From positions 1 to 64,000 of the forward strand of contig NZ_VJZS01000019.1 of NCBI RefSeq assembly GCF_007097385.1: a stretch of DNA of 64,000 nucleotides, written 5' to 3'. Made by a program: the position numbers and the translations under genes. Source of the stretch: Flavobacterium sp. ZT3R18 (GTDB lineage Bacteria > Bacteroidota > Bacteroidia > Flavobacteriales > Flavobacteriaceae). Below the pieces are notes generated by a model. It was not told where the DNA came from. It searched no databases and saw nothing but the letters and a program-made list of their open reading frames with translations. This document shows, in pieces, positions 1-7,398 of the stretch (position 1 is its first letter; every line of letters begins with the position of its first letter).

Positions 1-513
1 TATAATGGAAAGAACAAAAGCGGGTACGACACGGCAAAGAATGATATGAAAGTCATACATACCCGAAGCGGAAACCGAATTATTTCTAATGATGACACAG
101 GCGATATTACAATAGAAAGCCAAAAAGGAAAAACAATAGCCGTAATTCATGGTGATGGAAACATAAGATTTAAAGCGCCCAAGAATATAGAATTTGAAGC
201 TGGGGAGGATATTATTTTCAACGCAGGAAAAGACATTAGGACAACCGCAGGAGTAAACATTTCAGAAAGTGCAGGAGTTGATAAATCTACAACCGTTGGA
301 GCAATACTGCATACTACTGTAGGCGGAGATAGCATGCTGCATGTTACGGGTAAGTTAATAGAACATATAAAAGGAAATTTGGAATCACATACAGAGCAGG
401 AACGAACAACTGTAAGTGAAGGAAAAATAGCCTCGCATAGCGCAGGAACTCATGAACATCATTCGGATAAAGAAATTCATAATAACGGAGGAGAAAAATC
501 TAAAAATTTCTAA
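1..513 (+). CDS. VgrG-like T6SS spike protein, C-terminal part (5' end outside window)
   Basis: The open frame runs into the window from its left edge; the first ATG inside (46) is internal, because in-frame codons from position 1 encode YNGKNKSGYDTAKND before it. The visible part contains HTRSGNRI followed by a repetitive segment rich in short beta-strand units (NIEFEAGEDIIFNAGKDI, then SAGVDKSTTVG). That is how the gp5-like needle of VgrG/TssI proteins ends: a trimeric beta-helix that tips the type VI secretion tube. The His-rich C-terminus (EHHSDKEIHNN) may bind a metal or carry cargo. The next gene starts 2 bp downstream, so the spike, the small protein and the effector are probably co-transcribed. 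The N-terminal gp27-like domain cannot be seen, so the family call rests on the tail alone. Confidence 0.75.
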   Translation, partial: YNGKNKSGYDTAKNDMKVIHTRSGNRIISNDDTGDITIESQKGKTIAVIHGDGNIRFKAPKNIEFEAGEDIIFNAGKDIRTTAGVNISESAGVDKSTTVGAILHTTVGGDSMLHVTGKLIEHIKGNLESHTEQERTTVSEGKIASHSAGTHEHHSDKEIHNNGGEKSKNF

Positions 514-515
514 AA

Positions 516-860
516 ATGATAAAAACAATAGACGGGATTACCATAATGGGAAATGTTAAATCTTTTACGTTGAATAATTCAAAAAACCAATCCACTTTTA
601 GATTTAATGCAGAAAGTGGAAATGCTAGTTTTGGGGATTCAATTGGGAATACAATTCAGAACCATCCTTCGACAATCTCGATAAACTTTGAAGTATTCAA
701 ATTGACAGAAGTAGGACAGACAATAAATAGGAGTAACGGAAATGTTATTGCTTATTTATCAAGTAAAGATGTACAAGAACTAGCCGAAAAAAACTTTTAT
801 GAAGATGGGCAAATCCGTATTTATGATTTTATGAACCAATCATTTACCGTAGAATTATGA
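516..860 (+). CDS. Small protein between VgrG and effector, putative effector adaptor
   Basis: A 114-residue protein with no signal peptide or membrane segment. I do not recognise a named family. It is predicted to be mostly beta-strand and ends in a conserved block (KDVQELAEKNFYEDGQ, then IYDFMN and FTVEL). A clear paralogue lies at 3340-3684, with the C-terminal third almost identical. It begins 2 bp after the VgrG gene, and its stop overlaps the effector start as ATGA. Position between spike and toxin suggests an adaptor or chaperone that loads the effector on the spike; this is inference from context only. Confidence 0.6.
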   Translation: MIKTIDGITIMGNVKSFTLNNSKNQSTFRFNAESGNASFGDSIGNTIQNHPSTISINFEVFKLTEVGQTINRSNGNVIAYLSSKDVQELAEKNFYEDGQIRIYDFMNQSFTVEL

Positions 861-2419
861 GTAGAATAAGAATTGTGGGAGGAGATATTCTTGAAACCAC
901 AGGAGGTAATCACAAAGTGTATAGTAAAGAAAATATAGAAAATTCTTCGGATACACAAATGATTCAAGTAGGTAAAACAGGAGGAGTGATTTATGGAGAC
1001 CCCCAAAAAGCACCCGATATTAAATCGAAATTTTTTCAAGACAAAATCCCAGAATATGTTGTTTTATTCAAGAGGTTGCCTAGTTACAAAGGAGAATTTG
1101 GATGGGATTATATGCGAGACGACTATCTTACGGGTACTTGTATTGAGGGATTGGAAGATTTGAAAAGAGTATATAAACCTATTGAAATTCAAACTAAAAA
1201 CGCAACAACATCTACATCTTATGGAATATATTACACTCCGTGGCTTTCTATGTTTGTAAATCACAATGCCGTTATTGGCAAAGAAGTAGAATTGTCCATT
1301 GATGCTCCTGTAGATTTTATTTCGGATAGTGTAGATTTCTCAAAAGAGGAAATGACATTTGTGCCAAGTACTCCAAATTTAAGAGTAGTCCCTGATAAAA
1401 TGCCAATTGCAGATGCAATAAATGGAGGTAGAATAAAAATATTTTGCGATGCTACATTAGATGCTGATGCTACAATAGATATAAAATCATCTAAAGGCGA
1501 TGTAGTAGGCAAAATGAATGTGCTAAAAAATAAAGATGTAGATAAACTTACGATTAATGTGTATGTAATAAAATCTTTTATAAAAGACGATCCTTTATTT
1601 AGTAAATCGGTGGTAGATAGTCAGATAAACAGTAAAGGTGGGTTAGGTAAATTAGAAGAATACTTAAACAAACAGTCCTTAAACCAAGCCTTAATACAGA
1701 TTAAAATAATTCATTTAGAAGATTGGATTTTTACAAAGCAAACGCTTTTAAATACATCTACTACTCCAAATACAAATTATACAGGGATGGTAAGAAATTC
1801 AACATCAATGTTAATGGATACTGCTAAATATATGAATTTTATTAATGATAGATTTAAAAAAGGTTATCCAAGTATAGCGGAGCATAGGGGGCTTTTTATT
1901 TATCTTACACCATTTAGCAGTCTAACTGCGGGAGGAGCAAGTTATAGTACACCTTTAACTAGTAAACATATTATTCTTTTTAAAGCAAATTTAGACCATT
2001 TCCCTTCGTATGCACACGAAATAGGACACACATTAGGATTAGAGCATACTTTTTTAGCAGAAAACCTTACACATAATGAGGAAATTGCAGATGTTCAGAA
2101 TAAATTTGATGAAGAAAATAGAAAACAAAATCAAGCTAAAATATCTAAAACAAATAATTTAAGAGATAATGCGGCTTATTACGCAACACATTCTGCCCAA
2201 AAAGAAGAAGCTACTAAAATATTAGACAATAATATCAATATATATGACGAGAATATTAAACATTATAAAGAACAATTAAATGTTCTTAAAAAAAACCCGT
2301 ATAAATTTCTAGACCGAAGAACTGAAAACATAATGGATTATGATTTGCTAAATCAAATGTCTTTTTATAAGTGGCAATGGTCAGTAATGGAGCAAGAAGC
2401 AAAAACTATTTACCATTAA
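857..2419 (+). CDS. Putative T6SS effector with zinc metalloprotease domain
   Basis: A 520-residue protein. The N-terminus (MSRIRIVGGDILETTGG) is a short beta-rich leader of the kind seen on Bacteroidota proteins encoded behind VgrG, without a Sec signal. The catalytic signature HEIGHTLGLEH lies at residues 387-397 and matches the metzincin pattern HExxHxxGxxH: three histidines bind zinc and Glu388 is the catalytic base. A Met-turn candidate, NIMDY with Met493, follows about 96 residues later, as in that clan. Between them is a Lys/Glu-rich helical segment. The start overlaps the upstream gene by 4 bp (ATGA), indicating translational coupling. A lipoprotein gene follows after 2 bp and is the likely immunity gene. 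The family assignment to a peptidase is strong; delivery by T6SS and the substrate are inferred. Confidence 0.75.
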   Translation: MSRIRIVGGDILETTGGNHKVYSKENIENSSDTQMIQVGKTGGVIYGDPQKAPDIKSKFFQDKIPEYVVLFKRLPSYKGEFGWDYMRDDYLTGTCIEGLEDLKRVYKPIEIQTKNATTSTSYGIYYTPWLSMFVNHNAVIGKEVELSIDAPVDFISDSVDFSKEEMTFVPSTPNLRVVPDKMPIADAINGGRIKIFCDATLDADATIDIKSSKGDVVGKMNVLKNKDVDKLTINVYVIKSFIKDDPLFSKSVVDSQINSKGGLGKLEEYLNKQSLNQALIQIKIIHLEDWIFTKQTLLNTSTTPNTNYTGMVRNSTSMLMDTAKYMNFINDRFKKGYPSIAEHRGLFIYLTPFSSLTAGGASYSTPLTSKHIILFKANLDHFPSYAHEIGHTLGLEHTFLAENLTHNEEIADVQNKFDEENRKQNQAKISKTNNLRDNAAYYATHSAQKEEATKILDNNINIYDENIKHYKEQLNVLKKNPYKFLDRRTENIMDYDLLNQMSFYKWQWSVMEQEAKTIYH

Positions 2420-2421
2420 AT

Positions 2422-3153
2422 ATGAAAAGTATGAAAGGTCTTATAATTGTTATGTCATTACTCTTTTTAGGTAATTGTAATGCTCAAAGAGGAAAACCCA
2501 TAATGCCTAAAAAGGAGAAAGCTATTAAAATAATACCCGAATCTGCTTGTGAAGATAAAAACAATATAAAATACAAAAAAATAGTAAATTGGTATAAAGA
2601 CGGCTATTTAAACAAGACCTCTTATTACGATTTTAAAAACACAAAAAGTATTTCAATGGTTAAGAAAAGCTATTCCATTAAAAATGGATTACTTTATTAT
2701 AAAAAAAGAAAAGTAGATAGCACGGAAATATATTATAGATATAATGATAGTATAGATTGTATAGTTTGGATTAGAAAGGGATTACCAATTAAAGAAATTA
2801 TTAATATAGAGGGACTTCCAAGACCCAGTATATACAGTATTATTTATAAAGACAGTAAAACGTATTACTCTTTTTTAGAACACAATAGTTATATTGAAAA
2901 TGGAAATGGAACATTAAAGAGGTTTTATTATGCAAAATGGAATTTCATGCATAACCCACAAGATTACACAAAAGAAACAATCAAAGAAGAAGGAGAAGTA
3001 AAAAACAATTTCAAATATGGAGAATGGAAATATTATAATAAAAGTGGAGTAATAGATAGTACAAAAATATATTCTCTAAAAGATTCGGTAGATGTTCGTT
3101 TTCCGCATTGTATTTTTAATAAAAAAGAACCTTGTTATTGTGAAAAGAAATAA
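2422..3153 (+). CDS. Lipoprotein, putative immunity protein for the metalloprotease
   Basis: A 243-residue protein whose start at 2422 gives a lipoprotein signal (KGLIIVMSLLFLGNCNAQ, lipobox LGNC). Upstream in-frame starts overlap the effector gene and would destroy this signal, so they are rejected. The mature part is Lys/Tyr-rich, and near the C-terminus contains a MORN-like unit (KYGEWKYYNKSGVID) of the type common in Bacteroidota surface lipoproteins. Cys-rich termini (CIFNKKEPCYCEKK) may form disulfides. It sits 2 bp after the effector gene. An envelope location fits a protein that neutralises a protease arriving in the periplasm of sister cells. No recognised family supports the function, so the immunity role rests on gene order. 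Confidence 0.6.
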   Translation: MKSMKGLIIVMSLLFLGNCNAQRGKPIMPKKEKAIKIIPESACEDKNNIKYKKIVNWYKDGYLNKTSYYDFKNTKSISMVKKSYSIKNGLLYYKKRKVDSTEIYYRYNDSIDCIVWIRKGLPIKEIINIEGLPRPSIYSIIYKDSKTYYSFLEHNSYIENGNGTLKRFYYAKWNFMHNPQDYTKETIKEEGEVKNNFKYGEWKYYNKSGVIDSTKIYSLKDSVDVRFPHCIFNKKEPCYCEKK

Positions 3154-3339
3154 TCAAGTTAATTACAAAAAGGTAGCTTAAATTAATGAGCAGTTTTTAT
3201 TTTCATATCCAGCCTTATAATGTTGTGATACATCATTCTTAGAACAGGATTCAAACTAATTAACACAGTTTTTTCTAAATTTGAGGATTAAAATAATTTC
3301 AGAAAACCCAATAAACAACAAAATTAAAATAACAAAATT

Positions 3340-3684
3340 ATGGTTAAAACAACATCTGAAATTACGATTATAGACAACGCTTTAACTTTAATGCTCCATA
3401 ATAAAAAAAATAGAGCATTATACACTTGCAATAAAGAGCAAAACAGAATAAGTTTCAGCGATTCAAACGGGAATAAAACATTCAATTACTCCGTTACTAT
3501 TTCAGTTAATTTCAAGGTATCTGAATTAACTGAAATAGGAGAAACTATAAATTTTAAGAACGGTAAAATAAAGGCTTATTTATCTACCAAGGACGTACAA
3601 GAACTAGCGCAAAAAACATTTTATGAAGATGGACAAACCCGTATTTATGATTTTATGAACCATGAATTTACTGTAGAATTATGA
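3340..3684 (+). CDS. Second copy of the putative effector adaptor
   Basis: A 114-residue protein, the same length as the protein at 516-860, and clearly homologous along its whole length: matching ITI near the N-terminus, ISVNFKV in the middle, KDVQELAQKTFYEDGQ and IYDFMN at the end. It stands about 190 bp downstream of the putative immunity gene, and its stop codon again overlaps an ATG as ATGA. Here, however, the following frame ends after five codons. The copy is therefore likely to be the remaining half of a duplicated adaptor-effector unit. Whether it is still used, for example with an effector elsewhere, cannot be told. Confidence 0.65.
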   Translation: MVKTTSEITIIDNALTLMLHNKKNRALYTCNKEQNRISFSDSNGNKTFNYSVTISVNFKVSELTEIGETINFKNGKIKAYLSTKDVQELAQKTFYEDGQTRIYDFMNHEFTVEL

Positions 3685-3698
3685 GTAAAATAAGGTGA
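3681..3698 (+). pseudogene. Five-codon stub of a lost effector gene
   Basis: The ATG overlapping the stop of the second adaptor opens the frame M-S-K-I-R-stop. The intact effector at 857 starts M-S-R-I-R after an identical ATGA overlap and nearly identical upstream bases. The stub is thus the 5' edge of an effector gene whose remainder has been deleted. A terminator follows about 65 bp later. Confidence 0.6.
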
Positions 3699-3763
3699 TA
3701 ATTGCAATATTCTATAGCTTAGTAATCAATAGAATAAATGCGGAATAACAAAAAAATATTATA

Positions 3764-3798
3764 GGCTGTCCGAAATCACTTTTCGGACAGCCTTTTTT
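3764..3798 (+). terminator. Rho-independent terminator after the T6SS cassette
   Basis: GGCTGTCCGAA pairs with TTCGGACAGCC across a short loop and is followed by six T residues. Confidence 0.85.
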
Positions 3799-3890
3799 AA
3801 TCTTATATTTAATTAAAATCCCGAAAAGTCATTAATTACATTAAATAGAAACGAAAATAGTTTCGGGAAAATTTCGGGAAAAGTAAAACT

Positions 3891-3933
3891 AAAAAATCCA
3901 TAAACATCAGTAAATTAGATGTTTATGGATTTT
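3891..3933 (-). terminator. Hairpin terminator for the ClC gene
   Basis: Perfect 16-bp arms (3893-3908 and 3918-3933) enclose a 9-nt loop. On the minus strand the stem is followed by a T-run, placing it about 45 bp past the ClC stop codon. Confidence 0.6.
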
Positions 3934-3978
3934 ATCTGTGGCCGATTGCGTCTTAAAACTTAGATTCCATGATCAAAT

Positions 3979-5772
3979 CTATTCTATCGTCATGGATCTT
4001 AACTTGGTTCTATAAGCTTCGAGTGCTATTGATTTTGAGATAAAACCATAATAAATTCCATTTTTAAGCACAGGTAAGAACGCTACTTTTGTAGTTTCAA
4101 ATTTATCCATTACAATTTCCATGCTATCGGTAGGGTATATAATGTCAATTGGAGTTTTCATTATTTCTTTTACCAAAGTGTATTTTACTCGGTACGGATT
4201 AAAAATAATTTCCCTAATGTCGTTAAAATGTACTATTCCCAAGAGCTGATTTTCTTTGTTGACTACTGCGAAAATAACTTGATTGGAGTGGGAAATTAAA
4301 TCCACTAATCTTTCTAGATTTTCATCTGGTAAAATAGTGAGATAATCCGTTTGAATAATAGAATTGGTGTCTAAAGTAGAAAGCACATTGGTATCTTTAT
4401 TGCTGGTAAAAGCATGTCCTTTTCTGGCTAAACTTTTTACATCCAAAGAGTGTTTTTCAAACGCTTTTGAAATGGCAAAACTGATGGAGGAGACAATCAT
4501 CAGGGGAATCATTAATCCATAACCTCCCGTGATTTCGGCTATCAAAAATATAGCGGTCATAGGAGCATGAAACAATCCGCTTAATATTCCAGCCATACCG
4601 ACCATTGTAAAATTACTAATGGGTAATTTGGTTAAACCTGTTAAGTTTAAAAATTTTGAAAAGAAAAATCCAACGTAAGAGCCTAAAAATAGGGAAGGGG
4701 CAAAATTACCACCATTCCCACCACTTCCTAAAGTGATTCCGGTGGCAAAAGCTTTTAGCATAAAGGAGCAACCTACAAAAGCGAGCAAAGCCCAATTGTT
4801 ATTTCTAAAATCACTGAAAAGGGTGTTTTCTAATAATTGTCCAGGGTCACTTTCGGATAAGGTTTTGATACTTTCATATCCTTCTCCAAAAAGTGTTGGA
4901 AAAATAAAGATTAAGAGTGCTAAAATGGATGCGCCAAAAAAAGCTTTTTTATAGGGTGGGATTTTAATCCGATTAAAAAAATGTTCTGTTTTTTGAAAAT
5001 TTCGAGTATAAAAAATAGATACAAACCCAGTAAGAATGCCTAAAAGAATGTAATAGGGAGTATTATGATAATTAAAGGTTTGTCTTCCTGTAAAATTCAA
5101 TAAAATGGTTTCATCTAAAACCATTGCCGAAACTAATGCTCCTGTTGCCGCAGCAATCATGATTGGAGTAAATGCCGAAATACTAACATCTACAAGCAAT
5201 ACTTCTATAGCAAACAAAACTCCTGCAATTGGGGCATTAAAGGCAGCGGCAACTCCTGCTGCAACTCCACAGCCTATGAGTAACGTTCTGTCTTTGTAGT
5301 TTAAACTATATTTTTGAGCATAATTGGAGCCAAAGGCAGCTCCCGTAATTACAATTGGACTCTCAAGTCCCGCAGAACCTCCAAGTCCCACGGTAAGCGA
5401 ACTGGTTACAATTTGAGCATACATTTGCTTTTTTGGAATAATACTTGCTTTTTTGGCAACAGCATACAAAATTTGAGAAGTTCCTTTTTCGATAGTGCCA
5501 CCTAAAAACCGTTTGACTACAAATACCGTAAGCATAATACCAATAACAGGTAGCATGACTTTGAGAAGTCCCAACTTAAAAAAAGTAGCATGTATGGTCA
5601 CATAAGTGGCAAATCTAAAAACCCAGTGGGCAAATGTTTTTAAAACAATTACAGCAAAAGCCGAGGATATTCCAACCAAAACACTAGAAAAAAAGATAAA
5701 TTGCTTTGGACTTAAAACAGATTGTGATAAAGCAATTATACTCTCTATTTTTGAAATAATCTTTTTTAACAT
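3979..5772 (-). CDS. ClC-type chloride channel/transporter with CBS pair
   Basis: A 597-residue inner-membrane protein with about ten hydrophobic segments. The ClC signatures are present: KGTSQ at 96-100 in place of the GSGIP loop, GSAGLESP with the gating glutamate Glu137, FNAPIAGVLFAIE around 178-190, and GNFAP at 355-359. Two CBS domains occupy roughly residues 465-590 and probably sense nucleotides. The residue after Glu190 is Val; in the E. coli H+/Cl- exchanger a glutamate sits there as the internal proton relay. The protein may therefore be a channel or use a different proton path. It is monocistronic as far as can be seen, 58 bp from the end of the upstream protease gene. Confidence 0.93.
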   Translation of the reverse strand: MLKKIISKIESIIALSQSVLSPKQFIFFSSVLVGISSAFAVIVLKTFAHWVFRFATYVTIHATFFKLGLLKVMLPVIGIMLTVFVVKRFLGGTIEKGTSQILYAVAKKASIIPKKQMYAQIVTSSLTVGLGGSAGLESPIVITGAAFGSNYAQKYSLNYKDRTLLIGCGVAAGVAAAFNAPIAGVLFAIEVLLVDVSISAFTPIMIAAATGALVSAMVLDETILLNFTGRQTFNYHNTPYYILLGILTGFVSIFYTRNFQKTEHFFNRIKIPPYKKAFFGASILALLIFIFPTLFGEGYESIKTLSESDPGQLLENTLFSDFRNNNWALLAFVGCSFMLKAFATGITLGSGGNGGNFAPSLFLGSYVGFFFSKFLNLTGLTKLPISNFTMVGMAGILSGLFHAPMTAIFLIAEITGGYGLMIPLMIVSSISFAISKAFEKHSLDVKSLARKGHAFTSNKDTNVLSTLDTNSIIQTDYLTILPDENLERLVDLISHSNQVIFAVVNKENQLLGIVHFNDIREIIFNPYRVKYTLVKEIMKTPIDIIYPTDSMEIVMDKFETTKVAFLPVLKNGIYYGFISKSIALEAYRTKLRSMTIE

Positions 5773-5830
5773 TATACTTTTGAAAGTTGGTTTATTACAA
5801 AAATAGGCTTTTTAATGTAAAGGGGATAAA

Positions 5831-7000
5831 CTAATTTATTAAAGCCATAGCATGTTTGGCAACAATTCCAAAATTGTATCCTTGGGCTTCGTCATAACCC
5901 GCATAATTGACTGCGATGAGTTGCCCACATTGATTAAAAACGGGAGATCCACTGGCGCCATGTGTTGAGGTTACATTGTATTGTACGCTAACACCATCCG
6001 ATTCTTTGTTGATTTGACCCTCATAAACTTGCACTTTAATTCCTCTGCGAGTGTTGGCTAATTGCATTCCCATTGGATAACCAATTAAAATAGCATTGGT
6101 ACCCGGTTTTATACTAGCATCATCTTTTATCGCATTGTCCATATCAATAATGTTAGTTACAGAAGCTGGCAGTGTTTCGCTCTTCAATTGCAAAACTGCT
6201 ACATCTACTTCGTCTCCATCGGCTATTTTATAAACTTTGCATTGCAACCAATCGTCTTTTGAACCATGTAGAGCAACGCTAATTTCAACTGTTTTTGCAA
6301 CTATTTTTATATCGTCAAGATTTGTATAGACAATTTGGCTTGTTACCGCTTTTTCTTCTGATTGATTGTCCGAAATCAAATCATTTACTTCGCTATTTAC
6401 ATTCGTAGAATCAACATTTGCAACAGCTGTCGTTGTTGCAACTGATGCATCTTCCTCGCTAGCATCTTCCTCTCCCATACCTTCTTCATCGTTATAATAG
6501 TCATTCCAATGCGATTCAAGATAGGTTCTGTAGTCTTTTTTGTCGATAGAATCGGGTAAAATAGCTGCGATATGGTCTTTTAATTCACTAAAATCGTCTG
6601 TTTTTGGTTCGGTATATTTCCAAGGTTCAGCAACATGATGATTGGTAACGATTTTTCCATCATCAGAAACAAAAAAACCTGTTCCAGAAATTGTTTTTTC
6701 TTCAAATGAACTATCGTCTACTGTTATTTGAAAAGGTTCAGATCCTTTGATTGAAATTTCTAAGGCATAAGTATGCTTGACAAGAACAACAGCATCTTTG
6801 TATTTTTCGTAAATCTCGGTTTGATTATTGAGGCAAATACTCTCTTTTTTGTGGAATTTATCCCAAATACGAGGGATGATAATTATACCGAGAACAAATA
6901 CTGCTGCAACGATTAATGCAATTTTTTTAATTTTAGCTTTTTTATCGGCTTGCAATGTATCTGTATTATTTTTTTCTTCTAAAGCTTGATTTTCTAACAT
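5831..7000 (-). CDS. Membrane-anchored trypsin-like serine protease
   Basis: A 389-residue protein with a short cytoplasmic N-terminus, one membrane segment (about residues 26-43) and an exported S1/HtrA-like domain. The triad is visible: His122 in TNHHV, Asp266 in DEVDVAVLQL, and Ser350 in THGASGSPVF. Between His and Asp is an unusual insertion of nearly 100 residues (about 130-225), rich in Asp, Glu, Ser and Thr, including EEGMGEEDASEEDASV. No PDZ domain follows; the protein ends just after the protease core, so it is not a canonical DegP. A role in envelope protein quality control or regulated cleavage is plausible. Confidence 0.85.
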   Translation of the reverse strand: MLENQALEEKNNTDTLQADKKAKIKKIALIVAAVFVLGIIIIPRIWDKFHKKESICLNNQTEIYEKYKDAVVLVKHTYALEISIKGSEPFQITVDDSSFEEKTISGTGFFVSDDGKIVTNHHVAEPWKYTEPKTDDFSELKDHIAAILPDSIDKKDYRTYLESHWNDYYNDEEGMGEEDASEEDASVATTTAVANVDSTNVNSEVNDLISDNQSEEKAVTSQIVYTNLDDIKIVAKTVEISVALHGSKDDWLQCKVYKIADGDEVDVAVLQLKSETLPASVTNIIDMDNAIKDDASIKPGTNAILIGYPMGMQLANTRRGIKVQVYEGQINKESDGVSVQYNVTSTHGASGSPVFNQCGQLIAVNYAGYDEAQGYNFGIVAKHAMALIN

Positions 7001-7398
7001 TTCTTAAAATTTTGAAAGCAAATTTAGTAAAACAAAACGCACTAATTAGATTGCATTTTGTTTTTATTGAAACTATTTTTATTTTTTATGTTAAAATGTT
7101 GTTTGTGAGTTATTTATGATTTTTTGTAAGTAAATAACAGTGGTTTTGTAAAAATCAAAAGTCTTATTTTATTTTATAAAATGATAGCCGTTTCTATCTT
7201 AAGGGCATTAAGTTAACAATAGATTTACACTTTTTGAGGCATTTCTCTATTGATCGAATTGATAAATAGATTGTGTCTATTCAAATTTTAATTTATAGTA
7301 ATTTTTTAAAAATAATATAGTATATTTCGCTATAAATTATAGCTTTTTCAATAGTTGTAATAGACCATCGTTGAATAAAAGTTCTAACACGCCAAATT
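7001..7398. promoter_or_regulatory. Divergent intergenic region between protease and VIT/vWA genes
   Basis: 398 bp without a gene, very AT-rich, and must hold the promoters of both flanking divergent genes. I see a TATATTTC near 7320-7327 that resembles the Bacteroidota -7 element TAnnTTTG, but no convincing -33 partner. No RNA gene or repeat is evident. Confidence 0.35.

Noticed and set aside
3838..3960. Phage attachment site or integrase remnant near TTTCGGGAAAATTTCGGG
   Set aside because: No integrase or tRNA is adjacent; the short direct repeat and the terminator hairpin explain the sequence.
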